From an uncultured Lachnospiraceae bacterium (GTDB lineage: Bacteria; Bacillota; Clostridia; Lachnospirales; Lachnospiraceae), in contig CADBTO010000069.1 of the NCBI GenBank assembly GCA_902797565.1, positions 1-17,093 on the forward strand: a stretch of DNA of 17,093 nucleotides, read 5' to 3'. A program made the position numbers and the translations under genes. Of this stretch, positions 1-7,273 are shown in pieces. The number at the start of each line of letters is the position of its first letter. The stretch's first letter is position 1. Below the pieces are notes generated by a model. The model ran no database searches and was not told the DNA's origin. It was given only the letters and a program-made list of their open reading frames with translations.

Positions 1-946
1 ACTGCAGCCCATGCCGGAACGCCACTTTCTTGAGGGTTTCCATAATGAGCTGGTTGTGGTCCACAGCGACATTTGCTTCGGTATAGATGGGAGCCAGTTC
101 GTGCTGCGCCGGTGCCACTTCGTTGTGCTGCGTTTTTGCGGAAACGCCCAGTTTCCATAACTCGATGTTTACGTCTTTCATAAACGCGCCGATGCGTTCG
201 CGGATGGCACCGAAATAATGGTCGTCCATCTCCTGCCCTTTGGGCGGCATAGCACCAACAAGCGTCCGTCCGGTATATACCAGATCCTTTCTGGCAAGGA
301 AGTTTTTCCGGTCGATCAGGAAGTATTCCTGCTCCACGCCGACAGAAGGCGTCACGCGCCGGGATGTGGTATTTCCGAACAGGCGGAGCAGTCGCAGGGA
401 CTGCTGGTTGATCGCTTCCATGGAGCGCAGCAGCGGTGTCTTCTGGTCCAGTGCTTCGCCGGTAAATGAGCAGAATGCAGTGGGGATGCAAAGTGTCGCG
501 CCTGCCGCGTCCTGACGCACGAAAGCAGGAGAGGTGGCATCCCAGGCAGTGTAGCCGCGGGCCTCAAAGGTGGCGCGCAAGCCTCCCGAAGGGAAAGAAG
601 AGGCGTCCGGTTCCCCTTTGATCAGCTCTTTTCCGGAAAAACTCATCAGCACCCGGCCGTTTTCCAGAGGCGCGGAGATGAAGGAGTCGTGTTTTTCAGC
701 CGTAATACCGGTCAGTGGCTGGAACCAGTGGGTGAAATGGGTTGCCCCTTTTTCAATGGCCCATTCCTTCATTTCATGTGCCACAACGTCCGCCGTTTCC
801 AGATCCAACTCCCGGCCTTCCCGGATGGTTTCTTTCAGTTTTTTGTATGTTTTTTTGGGCAGCCGCTCCTGCATCGTATGGTCATTGAACACGTTTTCAC
901 CGAATATTTCGGAGACACTGAGCGGGGCAGTATTTGTTTTCTCCAA
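1..946 (-). CDS. glnN: Glutamine synthetase type III, 5' part only (runs off left edge)
   Basis: Glutamine synthetase of the GSIII family, which makes glutamine from glutamate, ammonia and ATP in the cytoplasm. Translating the open minus frame gives 315 residues before the edge; GSIII enzymes are about 700 residues, so less than half is visible. Recognisable GSIII blocks are [20 protein letters not shown] (about 122-141), [10 protein letters not shown] (203-212, active-site Glu region), [16 protein letters not shown] (231-246) and the [20 protein letters not shown] region (270-289). The start is a TTG at 944-946 followed by [19 protein letters not shown], the typical GSIII N-terminus; AAAGGAG at 952-958 sits 5 nt upstream. 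No ATG fits. The gene lies just after the fba terminator (994-1021), so it is probably transcribed separately, although I see no convincing promoter in the short gap. Family is certain; the symbol glnN is used for GSIII in some genera and glnA in others. Confidence 0.93.
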   Translation of the reverse strand, partial: MEKTNTAPLSVSEIFGENVFNDHTMQERLPKKTYKKLKETIREGRELDLETADVVAHEMKEWAIEKGATHFTHWFQPLTGITAEKHDSFISAPLENGRVLMSFSGKELIKGEPDASSFPSGGLRATFEARGYTAWDATSPAFVRQDAAGATLCIPTAFCSFTGEALDQKTPLLRSMEAINQQSLRLLRLFGNTTSRRVTPSVGVEQEYFLIDRKNFLARKDLVYTGRTLVGAMPPKGQEMDDHYFGAIRERIGAFMKDVNIELWKLGVSAKTQHNEVAPAQHELAPIYTEANVAVDHNQLIMETLKKVAFRHGLQ

Positions 947-993
947 TTTCGCTCCTTTCGTATTTCATTGTGTGCGAGCCACATTCTGATATG

Positions 994-1021
994 AAAAACG
1001 GGGCGTTTCTAAAACGCCCCG
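994..1021 (-). terminator. Intrinsic terminator downstream of fba
   Basis: Perfect 10-bp stem (999-1008 with 1012-1021, arm CGGGGCGTTT) around a 3-nt loop. Read on the minus strand the hairpin is followed by five U (994-998). It lies between the end of fba (1100) and the start of the glutamine synthetase (946). Confidence 0.85.
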
Positions 1022-1099
1022 AACCATTTTATCGCAAAGCCGACCGGCGGCTCGTGCGGTAAGCAGGGTGGACTTTCATCCATCCCACTGCTCGATTTT

Positions 1100-1963
1100 T
1101 CAAGCTTTGCCGTCAGAACCGAAGAGCAGGATCTTCTCCTTCACTTTGTCCTGGATTGCCTGTACGCCAGGTGCGAGCACTTTCCGCGGATCAAAGCCCT
1201 TGCCGACTTTGTCTTTGCCAGCTTCGATATACTCGCGGGTTGCAGCCGTGAAGACCAGCTGGCACTCGGTGTTGACATTGATCTTGGAAACGCCGAGCGT
1301 GATCGCGCGCTTCACCTGCTCATCCGGGATGCCTGTGCCGCCGTGGAGCACGAGAGGCATTGTTCCGGTCTTCTCCTGGATCTTCTCCAGTACGTCAAAC
1401 TGAAGGCCAGCCCAGTTTTCCGGATATACGCCATGGATATTTCCGATCCCTGCAGCGAGCATATCGATCCCCAGATCCGCGATCTGCTTGCACTCATCCG
1501 GATCTGCGCACTCGCCCATTCCAACAACGCCATCTTCTTCGCCGCCGATTGCGCCAACTTCTGCCTCAATGGACATGCCATTGTCATGCGCAAGTTTCAC
1601 CAGCTCCTTCGTCTTTTCAATATTCTCCGCAATATCGTAGGAAGAACCGTCGAACATAATGGAGGTGAAGCCTGCAGCAACGCATTCTTTGGAAGCTTCA
1701 TAAGTCCCATGATCCAAATGTAATGCGATCGGCACCGTAATCCCGAGATCTGCGTCCATAGCCTTGACCATTGCAGCGACCGTCTTAAAGCCGCACATAT
1801 ACTTCCCTGCACCCGCAGACACGCCGAGGATTGCAGGCGAATTCATTTCCTGTGCGGTAAGCAGGATTGCCTTGGTCCATTCCAGGTTGTTGATGTTGAA
1901 CTGGCCCACGCCATAGTGTCCAGCCTTTGCTTTGTCGAGCATTTCTTTTGCAGATACTAACAT
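1100..1963 (-). CDS. fba: Class II fructose-bisphosphate aldolase
   Basis: Zinc-dependent class II aldolase that reversibly cleaves fructose 1,6-bisphosphate into dihydroxyacetone phosphate and glyceraldehyde 3-phosphate in glycolysis and gluconeogenesis. The 287-residue product is the normal length for the Firmicute type. Visible motifs: HLDHG (82-86; Asp84 catalytic, His85 a metal ligand), EAEVGAIGGEEDG (133-145, Glu134 region), GNIHGVY with metal ligand His178, and VLHGGTGIPDEQ with His207 and the phosphate-binding GGTG. The frame is open upstream, but ATG 1963 is the right start: it matches the family N-terminus (LVSAKEMLDKA) and has AGGGAG 9 nt upstream. Tagatose-bisphosphate aldolases (GatY/KbaY) are close relatives; a stand-alone gene with a strong promoter favours the glycolytic enzyme. 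It has its own near-consensus promoter (2021-2049) and terminator (994-1021), so it is a monocistronic unit behind the whiA/HPr operon. Confidence 0.95.
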   Translation of the reverse strand: MLVSAKEMLDKAKAGHYGVGQFNINNLEWTKAILLTAQEMNSPAILGVSAGAGKYMCGFKTVAAMVKAMDADLGITVPIALHLDHGTYEASKECVAAGFTSIMFDGSSYDIAENIEKTKELVKLAHDNGMSIEAEVGAIGGEEDGVVGMGECADPDECKQIADLGIDMLAAGIGNIHGVYPENWAGLQFDVLEKIQEKTGTMPLVLHGGTGIPDEQVKRAITLGVSKINVNTECQLVFTAATREYIEAGKDKVGKGFDPRKVLAPGVQAIQDKVKEKILLFGSDGKA

Positions 1964-1999
1964 ACTCTTTTTCTCCCTTCGAAAAATGAAAATACTGCT

Positions 2000-2012
2000 G
2001 GCGGAACCCGCC
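2000..2012 (-). promoter_or_regulatory. Small hairpin at the predicted 5' end of the fba mRNA
   Basis: GGCGG (2000-2004) and CCGCC (2008-2012) form a 5-bp GC stem with a 3-nt loop. The transcription start predicted from the promoter at 2021-2049 is about 2013-2014, so the hairpin would sit at the extreme 5' end of the transcript, about 30 nt before the ribosome binding site. Such placements are known to protect highly expressed mRNAs from 5' decay; that role here is inference. Confidence 0.4.
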
Positions 2013-2020
2013 GATACCCC

Positions 2021-2049
2021 ATTATATATCAAAGAAAAAAATTATGCAA
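2021..2049 (-). promoter_or_regulatory. Sigma-70/SigA-type promoter of fba
   Basis: On the minus strand: TTGCAT (2044-2049), a 17-bp AT-rich spacer, then a perfect TATAAT (2021-2026). The -35 hexamer overlaps the stop codon of the upstream diacylglycerol kinase-like gene (2042-2044). This gives an fba leader of about 50 nt. Confidence 0.8.
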
Positions 2050-2935
2050 TAGCAATCCGCAATGCGCGGGGAATATTTTTTATCCGGGCGACTTTGTGCT
2101 TCCCGCCAAATTCCCCGTCCACGGTATAGGGGATTTCACTCGCGCTGATGATCCGCAGTTCCTTTGTCTGGAAGGTGAGAACCAGGTCAGACTCTGGGGA
2201 AACCCCGGTCAGAGCCGCAATAATCTCTGAGAGTTCGAGCGGATTTTCCGGCGTGCGGATCAGCGTCACTTCAAACAGCCCGTCTGACAGGGATATATCA
2301 CCGGATATGATGCCCTGGATGCCGCCGACCGAGTTCGAATTGGTGACCATACCATAGATAAATGCGTCATAGATGGTATTCCCATCATATTCCACCTGCA
2401 GCATATAGGAAGAGGATGGAATGTCTTTGAGTGTTTTGAGCGCATGCAGGACATAGGCAGTATGACCCAGGATATTTTTCAGTTCCTGCGGCGTCTGGTA
2501 GGAAACATCTGTGAAGAGGCCGAATGCCGCCACATAGATAAAATAGTCCTCGTTCAGGCTGCCCATATCGAGCGCGGAAAGATTCTTGCCGCAGGCAATT
2601 TTTCCAGCGCCCACCAGATCGGAAGGGATGCCGACAGACTCGGCGTAATCATTGGTGGAACCACAGGGAATATAGCCGATTTCGGTCTGAAGGCCCTGTT
2701 TCAGCAGTCCCGTGGCAACTTCATCGAGCGTGCCATCTCCGCCTGCACAGATAATCCGATCAAATTCCCTGCCGCGCGCTTCCGCGATTTCACAGGCATC
2801 TCCACGCGCCTGGGTCGGCCGGACCGTGACGTCAAACCCCTGTTTTACGAACAGGTCCAGGAGGTCTGAGAGAACCGGTTTGATGGCAGAAGTGCCGGAC
2901 ATCGGGTTGTATATAAAGAGTAGTTTTCTGGACAT
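2042..2935 (-). CDS. Diacylglycerol kinase-family lipid kinase (YegS/DagK-like)
   Basis: 297-residue member of the DAGK-catalytic-domain lipid kinase family (YegS/BmrU/DgkB type), which phosphorylates diacylglycerol or related lipids at the inner face of the membrane; DgkB recycles diacylglycerol released during lipoteichoic acid synthesis. Key motifs: N-terminal KLLFIYNPMSG (4-14), the nucleotide-binding GGDGTLDEV (65-73), IPCGSTNDYAES (89-100), and a C-terminal beta-rich half ending with a TVDGE motif (residues about 271-275), typical of the family. No membrane segment is evident, as expected. ATG 2935 lies 4 nt after the stop of the HPr-like gene and has no visible Shine-Dalgarno, so it is probably translated by coupling/reinitiation. 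It is the last gene of the hprK-whiA-HPr operon; fba follows from a separate promoter. Substrate (diacylglycerol, sphingosine, other lipid) cannot be told from sequence. Confidence 0.88.
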   Translation of the reverse strand: MSRKLLFIYNPMSGTSAIKPVLSDLLDLFVKQGFDVTVRPTQARGDACEIAEARGREFDRIICAGGDGTLDEVATGLLKQGLQTEIGYIPCGSTNDYAESVGIPSDLVGAGKIACGKNLSALDMGSLNEDYFIYVAAFGLFTDVSYQTPQELKNILGHTAYVLHALKTLKDIPSSSYMLQVEYDGNTIYDAFIYGMVTNSNSVGGIQGIISGDISLSDGLFEVTLIRTPENPLELSEIIAALTGVSPESDLVLTFQTKELRIISASEIPYTVDGEFGGKHKVARIKNIPRALRIAIA

Positions 2936-2939
2936 TGTG

Positions 2940-3188
2940 TTAAGCCGTCAAAAAATGTTCCAGTGCTGCAACTGCCTTTTCCTCGTCTTCACCTTCCACA
3001 TCAATGGTGACCGTTTCGCCCTGTTCAAAAACCGTGCTCATCATGCCCATAATGCTTTTGCCGTTGACTTTCCGGGCATTGACAACAAAGTACACACGGC
3101 TGGTGAACTTGTTGGCAAGCTGCACCAACTGGGCAATGGGGGTTGCCTCCATGTTGGTGGAGGTGTGGATCGTTACATCTCGTTTCAT
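2940..3188 (-). CDS. HPr-family protein lacking the PTS phospho-histidine (Crh-like)
   Basis: 82-residue protein with a full-length HPr fold by alignment, but not a PTS phosphocarrier by its active site. Where HPr has G-[IL]-H15-A-R17-P, this protein reads N-M-E14-A-T16-P: both the phospho-acceptor His and the essential Arg are replaced (Glu and Thr). The regulatory site is intact: KSIMGMMS (44-51) carries the serine equivalent to Ser46, the target of HPr kinase/phosphorylase, whose gene lies about 4 kb upstream in the same gene series. In Bacillus the HPr paralogue Crh has Gln at position 15, keeps Ser46, and also follows whiA (yvcL), so position and residues both suggest a Crh-like role as CcpA cofactor or metabolic regulator. 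ATG 3188 has AAGGAG 8 nt upstream; whiA ends 17 nt earlier and the DAG kinase-like gene starts 4 nt after. A Glu at this site could mimic permanent phosphorylation; that is inference. Confidence 0.9.
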   Translation of the reverse strand: MKRDVTIHTSTNMEATPIAQLVQLANKFTSRVYFVVNARKVNGKSIMGMMSTVFEQGETVTIDVEGEDEEKAVAALEHFLTA

Positions 3189-3205
3189 GGGAAAAACTCC
3201 TTATT

Positions 3206-4036
3206 TCATTCAATAATTTCTGACGCTATTTTTTCCAGCTTCCGGAAACGGTGGTTCATACCGCTTTTCCCGACAGGCGGGGAGCAGCGCTGGCAGAGCT
3301 CCGATAATGGCAGTTGGGGATAGGTAAGCCGCAGGTCTGCAGCCTCCCGCAGTCCCCTTGGCAGCTTGCCAAGCCCGATGGTCCGCTGGATTTTTTCAAT
3401 ATCCCGTACCTGCCGCAGGGATGCATCGATGGTCTTTTCGATGTTTGCCGCTTCGCAGTTCACCTTCCGGTTTACGGAATTTCGCATATCTTTAATAATT
3501 CGAATATTTTCAAATGCTATGACCGCTTTGGAAGCCCCCATCCGTCCGAGTGTCTCCACAATCTGATCGGCTTCCTTGATGTAGGCAACATAGCGTCCTT
3601 TGCGTTCCATAATTTTGGGACGCGCCATTTCTGCTTCCATTGCCTGAGCGGCCCATTCTGCTGTCCGGGCACTCTGGCAGACAATCTCCAGATGGTAGGA
3701 TTTTTCCGGATCGCTCATAGATCCGGCAGCCAGGTATGCACCGCGCAGATACGCGCGTTTCATTTCCTCATCCATAGGCGGACCGGTCAGATGGGACAGG
3801 GAAATGTCCCGGTGGTGTGGAAGGCCCGCATACTGTGCTTTCAGTGTATCGGCACTCCCGCGGATGTGTCCGCTGTGCCCGATCCGGAAACTGCTGAGCG
3901 CGGAAAGCTGGGAAGACAGGCAGTCATCGTCTATGGGAACAATCTTGGAGAGTTCCGCACGGACACGCCGGGAAAAGGACAGATCCGCCGCACTACTTGC
4001 CTTGTTTTCTGTCTTTGTCAATGTCTCTGTGTTCAA
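3206..4036 (-). CDS. whiA: WhiA sporulation/cell-division regulator homologue, short N-terminus
   Basis: DNA-binding WhiA-family protein: degenerate LAGLIDADG homing-endonuclease fold followed by a helix-turn-helix. In Bacillus WhiA (YvcL) affects cell division and chromosome segregation. Visible: KRAYLRGAYLAAGSMSDPEK (93-112), FENIRIIKDMRNSVNRKVNC (175-194), EKTIDASLRQVRDIEKIQ (200-217) and the C-terminal HTH signature PPVGKSGMNHRFRKLEKIA (253-271). At 276 residues it is shorter than the usual 305-320: only about 75 residues separate the N-terminal SFSRRVRAEL from RAYLRGA, against roughly 120 in B. subtilis, so much of the first LAGLIDADG half is missing. The start is uncertain. TTG 4036 is in frame, with AGGAG 13 nt upstream, and overlaps the end of rapZ by 44 nt; a second TTG at 4021 is possible. 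The yvcK gene that normally lies between rapZ and whiA is absent. Confidence 0.9.
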   Translation of the reverse strand: MNTETLTKTENKASSAADLSFSRRVRAELSKIVPIDDDCLSSQLSALSSFRIGHSGHIRGSADTLKAQYAGLPHHRDISLSHLTGPPMDEEMKRAYLRGAYLAAGSMSDPEKSYHLEIVCQSARTAEWAAQAMEAEMARPKIMERKGRYVAYIKEADQIVETLGRMGASKAVIAFENIRIIKDMRNSVNRKVNCEAANIEKTIDASLRQVRDIEKIQRTIGLGKLPRGLREAADLRLTYPQLPLSELCQRCSPPVGKSGMNHRFRKLEKIASEIIE

Positions 4037-4871
4037 TTTTCAAACCATACTCCTGTTTTGCGGAAAGCCGTCCGTAAATTTCGTTGGCAATGGCTACTGA
4101 ACGGTGTTTTCCGCCCGTGCAGCCAAAGCAGATCACCAGTGAATTTTTGCCCTCTTTGATATATTGGGGGATCAAAAAATCAATCAACGGCATCAGCCGT
4201 TCGATAAATGTATCACCATCGCTGCCCTGGAAGACATATTCCCGGATGAGCGGGTCGTTTCCGGTTTTTGCGCGCAGCCGTTCCACATAATAGGGATTTG
4301 GCAGGAAACGCACATCAAAAACCAGGTCTCCATCTGCGGGAATTCCATATTTATAGCCGAATGACAGCACGGTAACGTAGATGGACTTGAAATCCGCAGT
4401 GTCTGCCGTAAAGCGCCGCGCCAGTTCTGCGCGCAGATCTTTGGTCAGAAGATGGGACGTGTCGATCACAAGATCCGCTTTTTCCCGAAGCCACTGCATC
4501 TGCTTCCGTTCCCGCCGGATGCCTTCTTCAATCCGGTCGCCCTTTGCCAGGGGCGGTGTTCGCCTTGTCTCTTTGTATCGTTTGAGGAGCACATCATCGG
4601 AAGCGTCCAGGAACAGGATATCGACGGGTTTCCCGTCCGATTCCAGTTCGGATAGTACATCTGCCAGAGAAGAGATGGACGCACCGCTTCGGATATCAAT
4701 CCCTACGGCAACCCGCTGCATCTCTTTTTCCGCGCTGACCGCTAGTTCCACAAAAGATTTGAGGAGTGCGACGGGCAGGTTATCCACGCAGTGGTAATGC
4801 AAGTCCTCCAGGACTTTGAATGCCTGGTGTTTTCCGGCACCGGACATGCCTGTCAAGATGAGAAGTCGCAT
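3993..4871 (-). CDS. rapZ: RapZ/YvcJ-family nucleotide-binding protein with altered Walker A
   Basis: 292-residue RapZ (YvcJ) family protein. In E. coli RapZ binds the GlmZ/GlmY small RNAs to control glucosamine-6-phosphate synthase; in B. subtilis YvcJ is an ATP/GTP-binding protein with a role in competence. Family landmarks: CVDNLPVALL (28-37), GIDIRSG (57-63), ILFLDASDDVLLKRYKETRR (85-104), SFGYKYGIPADGDLVFDVRF (170-189), FLPNPYY (189-195) and the C-terminal GCTGGKHRSV (250-259). The P-loop reads GMSGAGKH (8-15): the Ser/Thr that coordinates Mg in a normal Walker A is His (codon CAC at 4827-4829), and the usual RRxHPL is RRTPPL (103-108). ATG 4871 follows the murB stop by 3 nt, with GGGAG 11 nt upstream inside murB. 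Its 3' end overlaps whiA. Identification is secure; nucleotide binding by this copy is doubtful. Confidence 0.92.
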   Translation of the reverse strand: MRLLILTGMSGAGKHQAFKVLEDLHYHCVDNLPVALLKSFVELAVSAEKEMQRVAVGIDIRSGASISSLADVLSELESDGKPVDILFLDASDDVLLKRYKETRRTPPLAKGDRIEEGIRRERKQMQWLREKADLVIDTSHLLTKDLRAELARRFTADTADFKSIYVTVLSFGYKYGIPADGDLVFDVRFLPNPYYVERLRAKTGNDPLIREYVFQGSDGDTFIERLMPLIDFLIPQYIKEGKNSLVICFGCTGGKHRSVAIANEIYGRLSAKQEYGLKIEHRDIDKDRKQGK

Positions 4872-4874
4872 GAT

Positions 4875-5834
4875 CTAAAATTCTCCCAGAAGCTGGACTT
4901 CAAGTTGCAATTTTACGCCAGAGGCGGCATACACTTTCTGTATGACTTCCTGCATCAGCTGGTACAGTTCCGATGCGCTCGCCTGACCTTCGTTCACGAG
5001 GAAGCCGCAGTGTTTTTCTGATACCACGGCATCGCCGACCCGGTATCCCCGTAACCCGGCATCCTGGATCAGTTTCCATGCAGGGGAACGGCTTTCGGCG
5101 GAAGCGGTTTCGTCACCATTCGGAGCAGGCCGTTTGAAGGTGCTTCCCGCACTCCGCGAACCAACCGGCTGTGATGCACGCCGTTTTTCGGCAAAGAGGG
5201 CCATTTTTTCACGGATTTCTCCGGGGGCACCGTGGCGGAGTTTCAGACGGGTCCGCAGAATCGCCTCGCCGCTCCACTGGAAACGGCTGGAGCGGTAGGA
5301 AAGCTCCATGTTTTCGGCAGGCATATCCGTCATCGTTCCATCGCTGCCAAGCACTTTCGCGTTCTCCAGTACGTCTGAGATCTGTCCGCCATAGGCCCCC
5401 GCATTCATATAGATGGCACCGCCCAGAGTACCAGGAATCCCTTCCGCAAATTCAAGGCCGGTCAGCCCCGCTTCCGCAGCACTGCGAGAGAGCCGCTCAA
5501 GGGAACAGCCTGCTTCTGCATGGATGAGGGAGCCTTCGATCCGGAACCCGCCGCAGCTGCGGCCGATGATGACGCAGATGCCGGGCAGCCCTTTGTCAGA
5601 GACCAGGACATTGCTGCCGTTTCCCAGAATCGTGCGCGGAACGCCGCTGTCCTGGCAAAATGCCAGGACGTCCGGCAACTCTTCGGCAGTAGGAAGAACC
5701 AGTACCTCCGCCCGTCCGCCCGCGCCAAGCGTCGTATGGCGGGACATGGGTTCATGGAACAGAACCCCGCGGGGTTCTTTGACCAGGGCAGAAAGTGCCT
5801 TTTTTTGGCTCTCGCTGAGTGTCTGGCCTGGCAT
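4875..5834 (-). CDS. murB: UDP-N-acetylenolpyruvoylglucosamine reductase
   Basis: FAD-dependent MurB reduces UDP-GlcNAc-enolpyruvate to UDP-MurNAc with NADPH, the second committed step of peptidoglycan precursor synthesis in the cytoplasm. The 319-residue protein shows HTTLGAGGRAE (33-43), the FAD-binding ILGNGSNVLVSD (69-80), GLEFAEGIPGTLGGAIYMNA (126-145), YRSSRF (180-185, type II substrate-binding Tyr/Arg), SAGSTFKRP (228-236; Ser231 is the proton donor) and LEVQLLGE near the C-terminus (Glu312). The stretch after the catalytic serine (about 237-251) is longer and more polar than usual. ATG 5834 lies 2 nt past the stop of the M18 aminopeptidase gene with AGGG 8 nt upstream; rapZ follows after 3 nt. 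MurB and RapZ both concern amino-sugar supply for the wall, and this adjacency is common in Firmicutes. Confidence 0.96.
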   Translation of the reverse strand: MPGQTLSESQKKALSALVKEPRGVLFHEPMSRHTTLGAGGRAEVLVLPTAEELPDVLAFCQDSGVPRTILGNGSNVLVSDKGLPGICVIIGRSCGGFRIEGSLIHAEAGCSLERLSRSAAEAGLTGLEFAEGIPGTLGGAIYMNAGAYGGQISDVLENAKVLGSDGTMTDMPAENMELSYRSSRFQWSGEAILRTRLKLRHGAPGEIREKMALFAEKRRASQPVGSRSAGSTFKRPAPNGDETASAESRSPAWKLIQDAGLRGYRVGDAVVSEKHCGFLVNEGQASASELYQLMQEVIQKVYAASGVKLQLEVQLLGEF

Positions 5835-5836
5835 CT

Positions 5837-7270
5837 TTACAGCCCTGCTTTCTGTACGAATGCAATATAACCCCGGTATGCTTCATAGATATCCACTTTG
5901 GAAGCAATCTCCCAGGGCGCATGCATATTCAGCACAGCAACCCCGCTGTCGATCACGTTCATGCCGTAATTGCCCAGGATATATGCGATGGTTCCGCCGC
6001 CGCCCTCGTCCACTTTTCCAAGTTCCGCAGTCTGGAACGAGATATCCTCGTCATCGAAAATCTTCCGGATGCTTGCCATATATTCTGCAGACGCGTCGTT
6101 GGAACCGGACTTTCCGCGGGAACCCGTGTATTTGTTGAAGACCAGTCCATGTGCGAAGAATGCCGCATTCTTCTTTTCCATCACCGAAGGGTAATTCGGG
6201 TCAAAGGCTGCAGAAACATCGGATGAGAGGGCGCGGCTGTTCATCATAGCACGCCGCAGCGCCAGTTCACTATAGCAGCCACACGCATTCAGTACTTCGG
6301 CAACCATATTTTCAAAGAACCGGGATTCCATACCGGTTGCGCCGACACTGCCGATCTCTTCTTTGTCTACCAGCAGGCATGCCGTGGTGCGCTCGCAGCT
6401 GCCAGCGTCCAGGGTTGCCCAGAATGAAGGATACGCGCAGACACGGTCGTCGTGGCCGTAGCCAATGATGCAGCTGCGGTCGAATCCCAGTGTCCGTGCA
6501 GGACCTGCCGGTACAACTTCGATTTCTGCGGAAAGGAAATCCGCCTCGTCCACATCATATTTTTCTTTCAGGATTTCCAGGATATTTGCTTTGACCCGGG
6601 ACTTCTGTTTTTCCTTTTCTTCTTCGGATGCGTCTTCTCCCAGCTCCACTTCTTCGAGCGGAATGCTGCCGATCAGTACATTCAGATCTTCCCCTTCCAC
6701 GATCTTGTTCCCCACTTTTTCCATCTGTTTGGAAGAAAGGTGGATCAGCAGGTCGCTGACACAGAACACTGGGTCGTCCATACCCTCGCCAACTGCCACG
6801 TTCACAACCGTCCCGTCTTTTTTGACGATCACGCCGTGGAGTGCAAGCGGAAGCGTCACCCATTGATATTTTTTAATTCCGCCATAATAATGGGTGTCCA
6901 GTAATGCCATTTCAGTGTCCTCATACAGAGGTACTTGTTTCAGATCCATTCGGGGGGAATCAATATGTGCGCCCAGGATATTCATGCCTTCTTCAAGCGG
7001 ACGTTTCCCGATGACAAAGAGGGTAATTGCTTTTCCCATATTTGATACATAGACTTTGTCTCCGGCGGAAAGCGTTTCGCCATTTTTTGCGATTTCAGCC
7101 AGATCGCGGAAACCTGCTTTCTTTGCTTCTTTGATAAAATAGGATGTGCACTCGCGTTCGGTCTTGCAGGAAGAAAGGAAGCTTTTGTATCCTTCTGCAA
7201 ACTCAAAGACTTTTTCACGTTTTTCACCCTGGGGGTATTTTTCCCAAGCGTTTTTGCCCTTATATTCCAT
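5837..7270 (-). CDS. M18-family zinc aminopeptidase
   Basis: Cytoplasmic metallo-aminopeptidase of the M18 family (aminopeptidase I/aspartyl aminopeptidase type), which removes N-terminal residues from peptides. The 477-residue product is the usual length. Di-zinc site elements are visible: GAHIDSPR (100-107; His102 ligand, Asp104), YGHDDRVCAY (271-280; bridging Asp), LVDKEEIGSVGATG (300-313; general base and ligand Glu) and VLNMHAPWEIAS (447-458; His450 ligand), plus SSDVSAAFDPNYPS (349-362). ATG 7270 is chosen over an in-frame GTG upstream because AAAGGAG lies 7 nt before it and the protein then starts with MEYKGKNAWEKY, a family-like N-terminus. The leader carries a duplicated 18-bp segment with a second Shine-Dalgarno. 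It lies between hprK and murB, an uncommon insertion into this conserved cluster; a metabolic link is not obvious. Confidence 0.92.
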   Translation of the reverse strand: MEYKGKNAWEKYPQGEKREKVFEFAEGYKSFLSSCKTERECTSYFIKEAKKAGFRDLAEIAKNGETLSAGDKVYVSNMGKAITLFVIGKRPLEEGMNILGAHIDSPRMDLKQVPLYEDTEMALLDTHYYGGIKKYQWVTLPLALHGVIVKKDGTVVNVAVGEGMDDPVFCVSDLLIHLSSKQMEKVGNKIVEGEDLNVLIGSIPLEEVELGEDASEEEKEKQKSRVKANILEILKEKYDVDEADFLSAEIEVVPAGPARTLGFDRSCIIGYGHDDRVCAYPSFWATLDAGSCERTTACLLVDKEEIGSVGATGMESRFFENMVAEVLNACGCYSELALRRAMMNSRALSSDVSAAFDPNYPSVMEKKNAAFFAHGLVFNKYTGSRGKSGSNDASAEYMASIRKIFDDEDISFQTAELGKVDEGGGGTIAYILGNYGMNVIDSGVAVLNMHAPWEIASKVDIYEAYRGYIAFVQKAGL

Positions 7271-7273
7271 GGT

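Noticed and set aside
947..1099. A glnN promoter in the gap after fba
   Set aside because: No hexamer pair with acceptable spacing was found on the minus strand; TAAAAT-like and TTGCGA-like pieces are wrongly spaced.
3314..4159. Long plus-strand open frames opposite whiA/rapZ (3314-4159) and ftsH (11599-12492)
   Set aside because: Both are antisense to conserved genes and show no domain, start signal or hydrophobic pattern of their own.
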